64,000 bases of DNA from Cryptomeria japonica (GCF_030272615.1 NC_081414.1:819726396-819790395), one strand, 5' to 3'; shown: positions 32,843 through 45,725, counted from the first letter of the stretch. Notes: generated from the letters alone by a model not told the origin. Numbers and translations: made by a program.

Positions 32843-33913
32843 TGTTGAAATCAATGAACACTAAGAGAGGGGGGGTGAATCAGTGTTCTGCAATTTTTAA
32901 CCTTGTTAACTTGTCCTTTTAACCACTTAAAGAAAATGAATGAAAGAAAGGTGTAGAAACACAAAACAATCGGCAACAACACCATAACACCAAGATTTTT
33001 ACATGGAAACCCGGTTAAGGGAAAAACCATGGTGGGGATGAGACCCACAATATCAATATACTCTACATAAATATGTACATGCCTAGAGCTCACTGCTCAA
33101 ATTACAATAAGGGCTACAACCCTGGAAGGATCATTATCTTACAAAGTGATTACAAAAGATTACAAGAAGGTTTGATATATTGAATAGCATCAACAAATGC
33201 CTGAGTATAGTTCTGATTAAGCACAAAACACATAATCTTACTCTGCTATGCTATACTGCTTTGTTCTGCTATATTCCGAAGCACAAATATTTCACATGCG
33301 CACCTAAAATTGTGCACAATCGCTCATAAACACTTTCCACACAATCATTGATATAAAAAATGATCATATCAATCACTCTTTTATATCTGCAACATTAAAT
33401 TATATCTCCTTCATGTCGGCCAAAAACTCATAGCACACAAATGAAACGTGTATACCAAGTCGGCTCAATCCAAACTCAAATGCATATGCAGACCAAAAAG
33501 AATTGTCGACTAATTATCCTCGAACACGGTTACAACTACCAAAATTACTTTGCACGATCCACACAACAAATATCCACACGTTACTGTTGATGAACACTGT
33601 TCTAACCAAAAACCTGTATACCAGACCTTCCAACTTACTCAGGAATCATCACAAGAGGACAAAAACTTGGAATAAGGTAGATTACACATACACAATGCCT
33701 CTTTGAGATCTGCAACACAAAACATTCAACCAAAATGAACCGCTAATCGAAATACTGCACACTTTGTCAGATGTCTTGTTCAAACTCACCAGGCCTCACC
33801 ATAACTCGATCCATCTTCCAGTATGAACAAATTGAGAACTGCAAATGGAATATCTGACTCCAGTTGCCATCAATGACAACATCAGATCATCTATGCAGTG
33901 TCTCTTGCCAACA
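32843..33913 (-). repeat. C2 5' LTR (1071 bp)
   Basis: Plus strand begins TGTTGAAATCAATGAACACT next to the primer site and ends CTTGCCAACA where G2b sequence resumes. It contains the G-rich block GAGAGGGGGGGTGAATCAGT near its 3' end and the tract AACCATGGTGGGGATGAGAC shared in kind with S1 and C1. Confidence 0.85.
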
Positions 33914-34200
33914 GGGTGTTTATTGATCTAGTATGTATGATTAATCGAGTTACAAAAGAATATCTTTACACATGAATTATATCAAGATACTTATGCCAAA
34001 TCTAAAGTATTGATAATGTGTATTATGGCTTCACTTGTCCCACCATTGGTTGCATCACCCTTCCAATTCAAGTTGGATCTAAAATCTTAGACATGTTCCC
34101 CTTACCATCATCCCTACCGTAGACCAATTTCATGTGAAGTTGGGTCATCCTTGGCTCACATGCATGGATGCAATCTGTTATATGAAGCACAAATGAAAAC
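33914..34200 (+). pseudogene. G2b protease-like domain with altered active site
   Basis: G2b resumes with VFIDLVCMINRVTKEYLYT, then YYGFTCPTIGCITLPIQVGS and, after a frameshift, a TNFM.SW-type remnant of LGHPWL. This is co-linear with G2a's IDPVCMVYKITEE, FYCPTISSITLPIEVGTK and LGHPWLSSM. As in G2a, the D-G-G catalytic motif has lost its glycines (D-L-V). Stops and frameshifts interrupt it. Confidence 0.68.
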
Positions 34201-34413
34201 CATAAATCATAGTGGTTTCCAACCCTTGTAGGTAGACATGGAAACTTTACATTTGACTAATTTTGGCCTCAACAACCTCAACCCATTAAACCCCATGAAG
34301 ATAACCTTTACCTATCCTACCAAAAGTTTAAATCCAAGAGAATAACATAGTTAACCTTAGGTAATCCCTCAGGACCCACTTTAGTTGCTACTCCTAAGGA
34401 TCCTTCAACATCT

Positions 34414-35038
34414 ATGGATACGGAAATAACTCTTCCTACCCCACAGGTAGCAAGTGAACCATATCGTAGACAAGGAATCCTCCCTCTTCTTAGAGTGTCT
34501 TGTATGTATGTTGCAGTTCCACCTCCATCATCCTATAAAAGACAATTAAGCAAGTACTCCATCAGGAACTTTCCTATCTCTCAAATATTAGAGGCTTCTT
34601 CATGTTCCTCCTTTTGTTCATAGATAAAAGGAAGAAAAGGAATTGATTTTGAGTGATACCCAACCTCCTTCTATAGATGCTTCAAATCATAACCAAAAAA
34701 ATCATAGTGCAAGAGAACACCAATGAAGGCATCATGTTAAGGCTTGTGAGGTTGTTGCAATAAGCATTTTTTCTCCTAAACAGTCAAATGTTGATTTGGG
34801 CCCATTGCCTCAACCTTCCTTATTGTCACCCACCACTGGAGAGGATCCTTGTTTTATCCAACCTCATCAAAAGCTAAAGTTGTTAATTCCAAGGGATTCT
34901 TCTTGTCATCTTATTAAATCAACTATAGTGATCAATTTGGATGATGATTTAGATAACATGATAGAAACTATTGAAAATGATAATGAGTTATCTTTGATGT
35001 TTTCTAAAGCGCTAACTTTAGCTACTAGTAACAAATAG
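34414..35038 (+). pseudogene. G2b C-terminal tail frames
   Basis: Two open stretches (34414-34623, Pro/Ser-rich; 34796-35038, acidic with NLDDDLDNMIETIENDNELS) follow the protease-like part on the element strand. No enzyme motif is visible. They occupy the place where reverse transcriptase would be in a complete gypsy element. From 35040 to 35579 and from 43623 to 44575 I see only untranslated DNA, including a repeated ATATCCATAATTTTGCTT-type motif near 43960. Confidence 0.4.
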
Positions 35039-35579
35039 TGATCCATCATTAGAGCATGGTCCATGGTTGGCACTAGACATAGCTCCTTGTACTGTACTAA
35101 TAGTAGTTCCCTGAGCATCTTGTCCCCCACCTATTTATAATGATGAGTGAGACTGGGCGGTGGATGATTTACTAGACTAGCTCAGTTGTGCAATACCTCT
35201 TTATTTTTATGTATTTGCTTGCACATGGTGTGATTACCCGTGATGTGTTGCCTGACATGTATTTTGTTTCTTAGGCTCTCTTTGGGTGACTCTTGAGGCT
35301 CAATTGGCACAAGGATACAAAGAGACCGATCCTGTTGTGACAATCCTCTATTTGTATCTCATTCTTCTATCTATCATATACATGTGTTGTAAATGCACTT
35401 TTCGTGTAAATGTGCTTTTGTGTTATCTTTTGGAGATGATGCAAAGTGTTGAGCCTTTTTGGTCTCTTCCATGTTGATCCAAAAAGACCCTTTGTTCATC
35501 TTATGTTCTCTTTCTCCTTTGTGTTTGTAGTTCCACTATAGTTTTGGGATGACATCAATTCAAAACAATCACATTTTAA

Positions 35580-37089
35580 TGACACACAATATACTGAGAG
35601 AGGGCAGGGGGTGAATCAATGTATCCAAATTTTACTCTATGTTGAACATTAATTACCACAAATGAATTCTCCAGTAAATTAACATGAATAAGAAAATCTG
35701 CTTAACCTAAATACATCAATGATACAACAATTTAAAGCATCTAAAACAACACACAACCACACAATGAACATTAGATATACGTGGAAACCCAAGATGGGAA
35801 AAAGCATGGCGAGAATAGCTCTTTGGATCTACTACCCAAATCTAGCCTCACAAAATAATGAATCACTTACAAATATTAAGTAGGAACCAACCTACCAAAG
35901 ACAACAATCACCTTATTACTGTAAGCACCAACCCACTAGAGACACCAATATCATATGCTTAGGTATGAGAAACAACTCAATAGCTAGGACCTTAATCTCA
36001 ACAATATGAATGATAGGATTTTAGGACCTTCAAGATACAACTTATTTTTAATCAAAATTGTCTTCAAACACTCTCCTCTTCAACTTATGATATTTTGATA
36101 ATGGCACACATGAATTGGGAATCCTCACTCTATCCCATTCTCCAATTTGCATGATATGAACTTGAATCCTCATAAGTACATACACATCATTGCAATAACA
36201 CACACATGAAATGAATCTGGGGCACTCATATATATGTCTCACACAATTAAACTTACAAGTCAGCCTAAAGCATGATTAATCATTTACAGGTCGGCCACAC
36301 AACTTTTTTTCATCAAACATGTAGTAGGTTAGGTCCTAATTAGCCCATACACAAACCAATACAAGGGAACACACCATACACTTTGTAAGGTAGCTTAAAT
36401 AGGTCCTAAAGGTTGTCCGGGCATAATCTCTAACAAACACACACACAGTATACTTCATCCTCAAGTTGGCCATATCAAACGTGTAACAACTCTGGCACAA
36501 AAAGCTCACACATTGTTTCACACAAGAAAACATGTCATGCAAATTCTACAGAGGATCCATCTAATCTCAAGGAACATCCATTCTTAATTTTGGGCACACA
36601 CACAAAACCATTGACGCACATCACTCCAAAACATGAACAAGATTTGTTAAAAACACAATGGAAAAACTGGTGGAAATATCATTGTGTTCCGCTACATCTA
36701 AATTTTGGAAACAATAGAAATTGATAGAATATGTGTAGGCATACTCTCCTTACAAAGTGCAAGTCACAACTCTTAGGTATTAGCAAATACAAACCTCTAC
36801 AAGTTACCAGAGCAAGCATATTGGCTGGGTAACTGCAACCAACTTTCTAAAACAAACTTCCAAAACACTTACATCACCTTGATAATATAGATATGTCTTA
36901 GTCAATTTCATAGTCATATCAATTAATGGGACTGTCGCAACTCAAATTCTCTGACATAACATAAATTCTCCAACCTTTCGGATGCAACAAGTGTAAGAAG
37001 CATGACTAAAACTCCACCGAAGACATTTGTCCAACAACCTCCCTCAAAGACAACTTGCTTTGGACATCAATGACCACTTATGTTCAACA
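35580..37089 (-). repeat. C1 3' LTR (1510 bp)
   Basis: Plus strand begins TGACACACAATATACTGAGA and ends TATGTTCAACA. The minus-strand polypurine tract is immediately inside at 37090-37110. It aligns throughout with 42183-43622 (ACAACTTTTTTTCATCAAAC, CCTAATTAGCCCATACACAA and others). Confidence 0.9.
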
Positions 37090-37559
37090 ATCTCTCCCTT
37101 TTTCATTAATGGGCAACAACAAAATGTTGTTGGCACGTTAACATAAATTAGAGAAATACACTTTTGAACAATTATGTGAGACCACCAAGTCTTCTTGCGA
37201 AAAGGAGTCAACACTCCCTCTCACTCTGTACTTCCTCTTGATTCAATAGGAGGGACCAACAACTCCCAATTTATTTTGGAGATACTTGAAAGTATCCCTG
37301 GGAAGAGGTTTTGTGAAGATATTTACAAATTTGTTCCTTAATCTCAACATAGTCTAACTTTATCTCCTTGATTGCAAATTTCTCTTAGAAATTATTCCTA
37401 ATTGTAACGTGTTTGATCATTGAGCACATTACCAGATTCTTTGAGATATTTGCAACACTTGTATTATCACAAACAATTGAAAAGGTTCATCAAACTCCAC
37501 CTTCATCTCCTTTAATTTAAACTTCATTAATAAAACTTGAGTGCAATAAGAAACCATTG

Positions 37560-38756
37560 CAATAAATTATGCTTTTGTGATAGATAAGGACATTGAATCA
37601 TGCTTCTTACTCAACCATGAAACTAGGCAATTATCAAGAAGGAATGCTCGTTTGCTTGTACTCTTTCATCCATTATTATAGCTGACCCAATCTGCATCAG
37701 TGTATAGAATCAAACTAAAATTATCACTTTTAGGATACCATATTCCAAAATTCATTGTAGTTTCAAGTACTAAAAAAATCTCTTTGTTGCTTTGACATGA
37801 GTATCCTTGGGTGCTGCTTGAAATGTAGCAACCATTCCAACTACCTGTATCATATCTGGTCTAGATCCAATCACATACAACAAACTCCCAATCATTGATT
37901 TGTATAATGTCTGATTTGTCAGAGTTGATTCATCATCTATGCTCAAATACTTGGTTTAAGAAATGAATATGCCTTTTTTATTGAAAATTTTGTAAACCAA
38001 AAAGAAAGATAACTCGCCTAGCATTGACATCTCAAAATCCCTTCACATTACATTTTTTAATTCTTTACACATAACATCATTGCTTCCTCCAAATATAATA
38101 TCATCAACATAAACCACAACAATCAATAGCTGATCATCATCTGATTTTATATATAGGTTGTCTATACAGCCTCTCTTAAAACCTTGTTGTTGCATATACC
38201 TATCTAGTTTGGAATACCAAGCCCTTGGAGCTTGTTTGAGTTTGTATAAAACCTTCTTCAATCTACACACATAATTTATTTTGACTAAGCACTAAAATCC
38301 TTCTATTATTCAATATAGATTTCTTCTAGATCTCCATTGAAAAATGTAGACTTGACATCCATTTGATAAACTTTGAAGCCCTTAAATGTTGAATCCTGAT
38401 AATTCCAAAAACACCCCGATAGCTTCTAATCTAGCTACTAGAGCAAATGTCTCTTCAAAATCCACACCTTCAACCTGAGTGTATCCCTTACAAACTAGTT
38501 TGACTTTGTTTCAGATCACTTTGCCTTCTTCATTCAATTTGTTTCTATAAACCCATTTAGTACCTATCACATTTTTATTTTTAGGTCTTAGAAATAATTC
38601 CCATGTCTCATTCTTCTTGATATGCGATAGTTCTTCCATAGCATCTTGCAAACCTTTCTCCTTGCTTGCTTCTGCATAACTACTTGGTTCAATCTTTGAC
38701 AGTAAGGCAAAATGTACTTGTTCTCTAAGATCTTCTCCTACTATGAACACCAACAT
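37560..38756 (-). pseudogene. C1 reverse transcriptase and RNase H
   Basis: RT starts near 38756 with HIKKNETWELFLRPKNKNVI and GTKWVYRNKLNEEGKV. The open stretch 38270-38043 has KLKQAPRAWYSKLDRYM and the catalytic VVYVDDIIFGGSN (YVDD). From 37980 downward comes a remnant of GELSFFLG, then VGSLLYVIGSRPDMIQ (37870) and the RNase H segment with DTHVKATKRFF. All are standard copia motifs. At least two frameshifts and several stops are present, so the enzyme is dead. Confidence 0.9.
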
Positions 38757-38772
38757 CTTTGTCTCCTATAAT

Positions 38773-40250
38773 CTAATCTTCAAAATTATTCTTTTGCACA
38801 TTACTTTTTGAAGTCTTTTCACTAGTTATCTCTAACTCACTTCTAGAATCTTCCTCACTTCTACAAATTAACTCAACATTTTCATTGTCTTCTAGAACCT
38901 CAATAGATTGCATTATTTCATCAACAGTTATATTTGCACTTTCTACTAACCTCTTCAATATCTTGTTATAACATTTGTATGCTTTTCTAATTATTGAATA
39001 TCCAATAAAAATACCTTCATTAGATCTAGAGTCAAACTTAATTAAATTTTCCATCTCTTTTGACATAACATCTGCTTCCAAAGATTCTGAAATGCCTTAC
39101 TAATGTCGGTCTTCCATTCTATAGCTCATAGGACATTTTTGTTGTCCTTGGTCTGATATGAGCTCTATTTAAAATTATATTATTTTTTGACATGCTTCTC
39201 TCTAGTACATATCTAATAATGAGCTATCTACTTCAACACAGTTCTAGCCATCTCTTGAATAGTCCTATTCTTCCTTCCTGCCACTCCATTTTGTTGTGGA
39301 TTTTTAGGTGTTGAGTATTGTCTCTAGATTCTATGCCTTGCACAATACTCTTCATATCTGTCAAAGGTGAATTATCTACCTCTATCTGATCTCAAACACT
39401 TGATTGTTCTACCAATTTTATTTTCAACCAATTCCTTAAAAGCTTTAATATTCTCAAAAGCATCTAATTTCTCTTTTACAAAACAAATCCAAGACATTCT
39501 AGACTAATCATCAGTAGGCATGATAAAATACTTGCCACCTTGTAGGCTCTTTCTCCTCATAGGACCACACAGATCAACATGAATCAACTCCAAGGGCTTT
39601 GCGGTAGAATACTCCTTAGTAAGAAATATGACCTATGTTTGCTTTTTATCATGGCATGATTTGCAACTAGTAGATGGAGACTTATAGATCTTAGGCATGA
39701 ACCTCTTACCATTCCCTTTGAGCTAATTCTCGCAAGATCATCAAAATTGATATGTCGCATCCCTCTGTGCTAAAGCCCACTTTCTTCTCTATGTATGATG
39801 AAAAAAAATTGCCCATTTATTTCTCTCAAATGATATACATCATTGTCAATTATGCTTCCGTTTACAACAAGCTCTATAGTATCCTTCTTTATAATTTCAC
39901 AACTTTTTTCATCTAATGGCAAATTATATCAACTGCCACACATTTGGCTTACACTTAAAAGATTATGTTTCAAACCTTCCACATACAAAACATTATAGGT
40001 TCTTATCTTAGCACCATCAAGACTCACTGCACCTTTTCTGATGATCTAAGAACTATAATTGTTACCAATCGTAGCATATCCCATCATACTTTTTGAGATT
40101 CATGAACTTTCTTTTATCTCTAGTCATGTGACTTGAACATTCGCTATCAGTGATCCACAAATTCTTCTCCTTTTGGGCATGAAGTGTAGCCTATGCCACC
40201 TGAGACTTCTCATCTTCTACTCTTCCAGTTCTTCTTCCAAACCTTTTCAG
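38773..40250 (-). pseudogene. C1 integrase
   Basis: Around 39600 the minus strand reads LELIHVDLCGPMRRKSLQGG, containing the first catalytic Asp. Near 39400 is IKCLRSDRGR (second Asp). Near 39290 is YSTPKNPQQNGVAGRKNRTI, where the catalytic Glu (usually VAERKNR) is replaced by Gly. The C-terminal part 39081-38773 has KFDSRSNEGIFIGYSIIRKA and YKCYNKILKRLVESANITVD. These follow the copia integrase order closely. The loss of the catalytic Glu and many stops make it nonfunctional. Confidence 0.88.
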
Positions 40251-40280
40251 AGTCATTGTTTTGATTGACAAGGTTGTTTC

Positions 40281-42125
40281 CTATGGTACAAAACAACTCA
40301 TAATTTTGCTTCTACAATTTCTAGCAATGTGACCATAGTTATTGTACTTATGACAAATGATGTTGAAATTAAATAAAGGAGAAAACACATTTCTTCTACC
40401 AAATTTATTTCTTCTTACTAGATCTCTTCTACAATCCACTTCCTTATGACCAAAAATTATTGCAACTAAAACAATAACGAGAAAAAGAAAAATTAAACTT
40501 GGTATTGATTCCTTGTCCTCTTTGTGCTTGCCTTGTGAATATTCTATTTTGCCTCCGAAATTGAATGAAACCACTCTTCATCTTTTTTCTTTCTCCAGTT
40601 GTCACAAGTAGCTCAGAGTTTGATCTTCCAAATCCTTTTTCTTCTAGATTCACTAATTATGTCTTTAGGGATTGTTCTACATTCTTTCCCTTATGTTCTT
40701 CACTAAAACCAATATTGGTTTTGATATACGATGATCATTCATTCCCAATAATTCAATCCAGCAAAGATCTATACTCTTTTCAAACTTCATCTTAAGTTGA
40801 TTATTTACTTTTTCAAGATCTTTTCTTAGTGCAACAATCTCAACCTCTAGTTTTTCACAATCTTTATCTTTGTTTTGCAATATATTTATCAACACTCCTT
40901 CAATCCTCTTTGTTTGTTATTTTTCAACTTTAATCTCAATAAATGTCCTCTTTGCTCTTTCCAATTTTTGAGTTAACTTCTTAGAGTTCTTTATTTCCCC
41001 AACTATTCTCTTCTTCAGTCCTTTTATCTTAGTGCAAATTCCTTTACTAAATTACCTTCATCATCCTCATCATCTAATCTCATTTCGGTATTATTATCCA
41101 CAATCTCTAAGGAAATAATAGAGCTTTCTCACCACTATTCCCAATAGTATTTTAATCTTTTTCTTCGCCAAATGATCCACTATCTCCATTCACAAAGAAA
41201 CTTTTCTAATATTTGCTAAACTTTTTATTGAAATACTTTTTGACAATCTTTTGACCTTGATTACTAGTATACTTATAGGGACATTTAGTCATAAAATGTC
41301 CTATCTCTCCACAATTGAAACATTTGAAAGGTAATTTACCTTTGTACTTACCATAACCTCTTTGTAGTCTTCTGACATAATTTGCTTCTTCCAGATCTAA
41401 TTCATCATCAGAGTCCAACTCATATTCCTTCTTAGACACCTTGAAAGTAGTTTCATTTCCTATAAATTTTTTCATTATCCAATCTCATCTCAAAAGCAGT
41501 TAGAGATTCATGTAACTCATTGAAAATCAATGTATCCAAGTCTTTGGCTTTTTCAATAGCAGCTACCTTGGGAAAATATCTTAGCTGTGAGGATATGAGA
41601 ATCTTCTTCATGATAATTAGTTTTTTAAACTCTGCACCAAACCCTCTAATAGAAAAAACTATCTCATCCACCTAGGGAAAAAGTGCAGCAATATTTATAT
41701 CCTCCTCCATCCTTAGACCTTCAAATTGAGCTCTACAAGTATGAAGTTTTGCTTACTTGACCTTCTCATCACCTACATAGATTGTATGCAATTTGATCCA
41801 TATATCCTTAGTTTTATAGTGCATTGCTTTCACATACTCAAAGTTATTCAATAAACAAATAATAGCATTCATAGCCTTGACATTATTCTCACAAGCTTTC
41901 TTACAAGCCTAGCCTAATCCCTTGACAAATTCTGAGGAAATTCATAACCAATTATAATAGATTGCCAAACCTCAAAGTCTATAACCATCAAGTACGACTC
42001 CGTCCTTTCACTCCAAATTGCATATTTGGTTCCATCAAACAAAGGTACATGATTTGAAGACAAGTCTTCCTGAGAAAAGGTGCACAATTTGAAGACAAGC
42101 CTTCTTGAGCAACTAAGTGTGTCAT
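40281..42125 (-). pseudogene. C1 Gag
   Basis: The probable start is ATG at 42125 (MTHLVAQEGLSS). After a frameshift comes the UBN2-type core: FDGTKYAIWSERTESYLMVI, KAMHYKTKDIWIKLHTIYVG and CRAQFEGLRMEEDINIAALF. The stretch 41671-41206 ends in a zinc knuckle CFNCGEIGHFMTKC. A coiled coil follows (40895-40677), then a second knuckle remnant CHKYNNYGHIARNC near 40340, the same layout as the surviving half of the C2 Gag. Gag would form the virus-like particle. Confidence 0.83.
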
Positions 42126-42169
42126 ATTGAATCTATCTCAACCTATTAAGCTTTCTCTAAGAAACCTTT

Positions 42170-42180
42170 CTCTGATACCA
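42170..42180 (-). promoter_or_regulatory. C1 initiator-Met primer binding site
   Basis: Minus strand TGGTATCAGAG, two bases from the LTR end; the standard copia site. Confidence 0.95.
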
Positions 42181-42182
42181 AT

Positions 42183-43622
42183 TGAAGGGCACATAATATA
42201 CTGAGAGTGGGGGGCGGGGGAGGAGGTGAATCAATATATCCAAACTTTACTCTACGTTAAACATTAATTACCACAAATAACTTTTCCAATCAATAAACAT
42301 AAAATCAGAAAAAATACTTAAGTACCTCAATGATGCAACAATTTAAAGCATCTAAAAGACACACATCCACACAATGAACACCAGATATACGTGAAAACCC
42401 AAGATGGGAAAAACCATGGTGAGAATAGCTACTTGGATTTACTATCCAAATCCAGTCTCACAAAATAATGAATCACTTACAAAGATTAAGTAGGCACCAC
42501 CCTACCAGAGACAAAAATCCCCTTACTGTCTCTAAGCACCAAATCACTAGAGACACCAATCACATATGCCTAGGTGTAAGCATCATCTCAGTAGCTAGGA
42601 CCTCAATCTCAACAATATGAATGATGATTTTAGGACCTTCTAAATACAACTTGTTTATGATCAAATCAATCTTCAAAGACTCTTCTCTTCAACTTATGGT
42701 ATTCTGATAATGGGACACGTGAATTAGGAAACCTCACTTTGTCTCATTCTCTGATTTGCATGATATGAACTTGTATCCTCAAAAGTACATACACGCGAAA
42801 TGAATTTTATATATATATATACAAGTCTGCCACACAACTTTTCTTCACCAAAAGTCTAGTAGGCCAGATCCTAATTAGCCCATACACAAACCAATACAAG
42901 GGAACACACCATACACTTACAAGGAATCTTAAACAAGTCCCATAGGTTGTCCATGTGCAATGTCTAGCAGACACACATGCTACACTTTATCCGCAAGTCA
43001 ACCATATCAAACATGTAATAGGTTTGGCCCAAAAAGCTCACACATTGTTCCATGCAAGGAAACATGTCATGCGGATCCTACTAAGGATCCATATAGTCTC
43101 AAGGAACATCCACCCTTGATTTCGAGTAGCACACACAAAACCACTACCAGATCACTTCAAAACATGAACAAGGTTTCTTGGCAACACAATGGCCAAATTG
43201 ATGAAACATTGTGTTCTACACCTGAATTCCGAAAACATTGGATATTGATAAAAAAAATGTGTAGGCATACTCTCTTACAAACTGCAAGTCATATCTCTTA
43301 GGCATTAGAAAGTGCAAACCTCTACAACTTATTAGAGTAGAGATTTGGTTGGGTAACTACAATCAACTTTTTGGACTTGAAACACTTCCATCACCTTGAA
43401 TAGTTGCACCATGATAATATAGACATGTCTGAACCAATTTCAAAGTCATATCAATCAATGGGACTGCCACAACTCAAAATGCTCTAACATGGCATAAATT
43501 CTCCAACTTTCCAGATGCAACAGGATTAAGGAGTATGACTGAAACTCCACTAAAGACATCTATCTAACAATCTCCCTTAGAGACAACTTCCTTTTGACAT
43601 CAATGACAACTTTCGTTCAACA
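42183..43622 (-). repeat. C1 5' LTR (1440 bp)
   Basis: Plus strand begins TGAAGGGCACATAATATACT and ends TTCGTTCAACA. It contains GAGAGTGGGGGGCGGGGGAG as the G-rich block close to its 3' end. The inner edge is fixed by the primer site. Confidence 0.9.
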
Positions 43623-44575
43623 AAATTGATATACGTTATTTATCTTATTCACATATTGACCCTAAATCTATGGATCCCTTATCTACTCTTGCATGTTTTC
43701 TAAGGTTCGCCTTTGATTTGCCTATGTTTGGGGGACATTTTACTACTATGGCATGCTTGTCTTTGGATGCATATCACCTCAAAGCAATTGCTCTTAGTTG
43801 GTGTACGTAATCACTTTAAGATGTAGGCATACGCTTTATGCATTTCGCTTTGTGCACACACCATGAGATTGGTTTGTACACTTTAATCACACGCCATGAT
43901 TTGCTTGGTGTCATTCCAACACCCATTTTGCAACACTATATCCATAATTTTGCTTTACTATATCCATAATTCTGCTTGTTGCCACTATGGTACCCATTTT
44001 GCAATATCCTATCCATGATTACCTAGCAAACACAAAAGTTTTACTTGGACTTGTAATCTTCATTGGCATGAAGCTCAACTAGCATAACACAACTTTCTAG
44101 CACTCGTGAGATTTTCACTTGTGCACGAGTCATCTAGCATAACATAACTTGCTAGTCCTTGTGACTCCTTGTCACATGGCTCCTAGTAAGTATCTAAAGA
44201 GCTTGCTAGAGCTAAATGCAGTGCTTTGCATTTGTGGCATGACCCTTAGTAAGTATCCAAGGATTCTCATTGGTCATAGAGGTCATGCCTTGTGTTTTGA
44301 TATGTCTCCTAGTAAACTTCTGCTTTATCTTACTAGCCCTAGATATTATACCTTTTTGTTTTTGCATGCTTTGTGTGTTACCAATGTTGATCATATTGTT
44401 CACCTTTTATCTTGATATTATGGATCAAGGAGATCCTAATTCTTGGGGGCTACCACCTTGCCATGCTTGGTGAGGTCTTGTCTCTTTGATGTCTTGACAA
44501 AAGTGTATTTTGCTTCTCTATAGTTTATCAAGAGTGTGAACGTAAATTCATGCTCCCACTAAAGTGGGGGGTAAA

Positions 44576-45725
44576 TGTAGTGTAGTAAATTGTATGCCTT
44601 TACAAATTCACGCTTACTTTGGACTCACTTTGGCGGTTGTCTAGCTCATGTCTAATTGCGCTTAGTTTCAAGACCATTTTTGGATACAAGGTGCAATCCC
44701 TTACTCACAACCTTAGTTCTAGCATAAGTTATTATGACCAGGGCACCAAATGCCACTATCCAAGTTGTTTGGCCCCAAATTTTGAATTACAACAATCAAC
44801 TTTGTAGGTAGTGAGAAATTGGTCCTCGATGTCAACCTTCCACATAGCCTTGCAATCAAGGAGTCGAGCACTAAAGTTTACATATTTGTTTCAATATTCA
44901 TGATCAAGTTTTATGTGTTCCTCCATAATGAAGACATACATTAACACCAATCGAGCAACATCAAGTCTTATGTGAGACTTCAAACCAAGGGTTTCATATC
45001 AAATGTAATATTTATCATTCCAATCATTTTCATTAAGGTTTAAGCCTCTATACATTCTAAGGATTAGCTCTCGTTTTCATCAAACATTGTTTCAATCGAG
45101 GTGGAAACACTAACATGGGGTTTGACTTAGGTAGGCCCCTATACAATAACATGTTTCCCCTTTTTTATGTGTGCATATTGAATTCCAACGATAGAGAGTG
45201 TTATAGGTGCGCAAGGCAGGCAATGACAAATGATCTCAGACTTCGAATAGGCAAAAAACCTTGGACTAGAATGCCCTCCAACTATGTTTGGCATTTTTTG
45301 ATTGATTTTTAGAGAGAGATCAACAAAACCTATTGATCTAGAATCTAAAACTTATTGTTGACCCAACCACCCTCAAACTGGGGCACCTTGTAACCATGTC
45401 CAACATTTTTTGCACTAGATTGCAACTACAAGTTCTTTTCTATCTACTCTTTTCACATTTGAGCTATTGTGTTGATTTCCAATTTTGTGTCTTATTGTTT
45501 ACGCTGAAAGTTGTCAATTATCTATCATTTAATATAGTTCATTTAAGCACACTTCACAATCTCAATCTCGTTGCAACACAAAAAGGAACACAGGCCCACA
45601 AGTATTCAACTCTCCTATTGGGACTATAGTTGAACCTAGTTTATGCTCCCAATGATATGCACTAATGGAAATTCAAGATCTCATTTTATATTCCTAACCT
45701 AGGATCTCATTTCTCACCATTATCA
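44576..45725 (+). repeat. G2b 3' LTR (1150 bp)
   Basis: It begins TGTAGTGTAGTAAATTGTAT directly after the polypurine tract AAAGTGGGGGGTAAA and ends CACCATTATCA. The flank CCAAG pairs with CCTAG left of the 5' LTR. Confidence 0.87.

Larger units (their letters stand above)
30720..33913 (-). mobile_element. C2: truncated copia-type element
   Basis: A 5' LTR (32843-33913), a perfect initiator-Met primer site, a coiled-coil plus zinc-knuckle gag part and one further open frame are present on the minus strand. No 3' LTR, integrase or reverse transcriptase follows; sequence returns to G2b near 30720. The right junction is sharp: G2b resumes at 33914 with the protease-like region. The left junction is placed only by loss of similarity and may be off by 50 bp. 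A deletion removing the 3' part of C2, and probably some G2b, is the simplest explanation. Confidence 0.7.
35580..43622 (-). mobile_element. C1: complete but decayed Ty1/copia element
   Basis: LTRs of 1510 bp (35580-37089) and 1440 bp (42183-43622) enclose a minus-strand gag-integrase-reverse transcriptase-RNase H order, the copia arrangement. A perfect initiator-Met primer site flanks the right LTR. The purine tract AAAAAGGGAGAGAT flanks the left LTR on the minus strand. The interior is full of stops and frameshifts, and the LTRs are visibly diverged. The flanks read TTTAA and AAATT, so no target duplication is recognisable. It sits inside G2b. Confidence 0.9.
27284..45725 (+). mobile_element. 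G2b: gag-protease-only gypsy element split by two copia insertions
   Basis: Direct LTRs at 27284-28538 and 44576-45725 share long tracts (GTAGTGTAGTAAATTGTA..., CATGTCTAATTG, GCACACTTCACAATCTCAATCTC-like). They are flanked by CCTAG and CCAAG, a duplication with one change. A polypurine tract AAGTGGGGGGTAAA precedes the second LTR. After removing C2 (about 30720-33913) and C1 (35580-43622), the interior holds Gag, a CHHC-type knuckle and a protease-like domain and no polymerase or integrase. It is the plus-strand counterpart of G2a, with similar protein and primer site but a different LTR sequence, so the two are separate families sharing one gag type. Confidence 0.82.
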
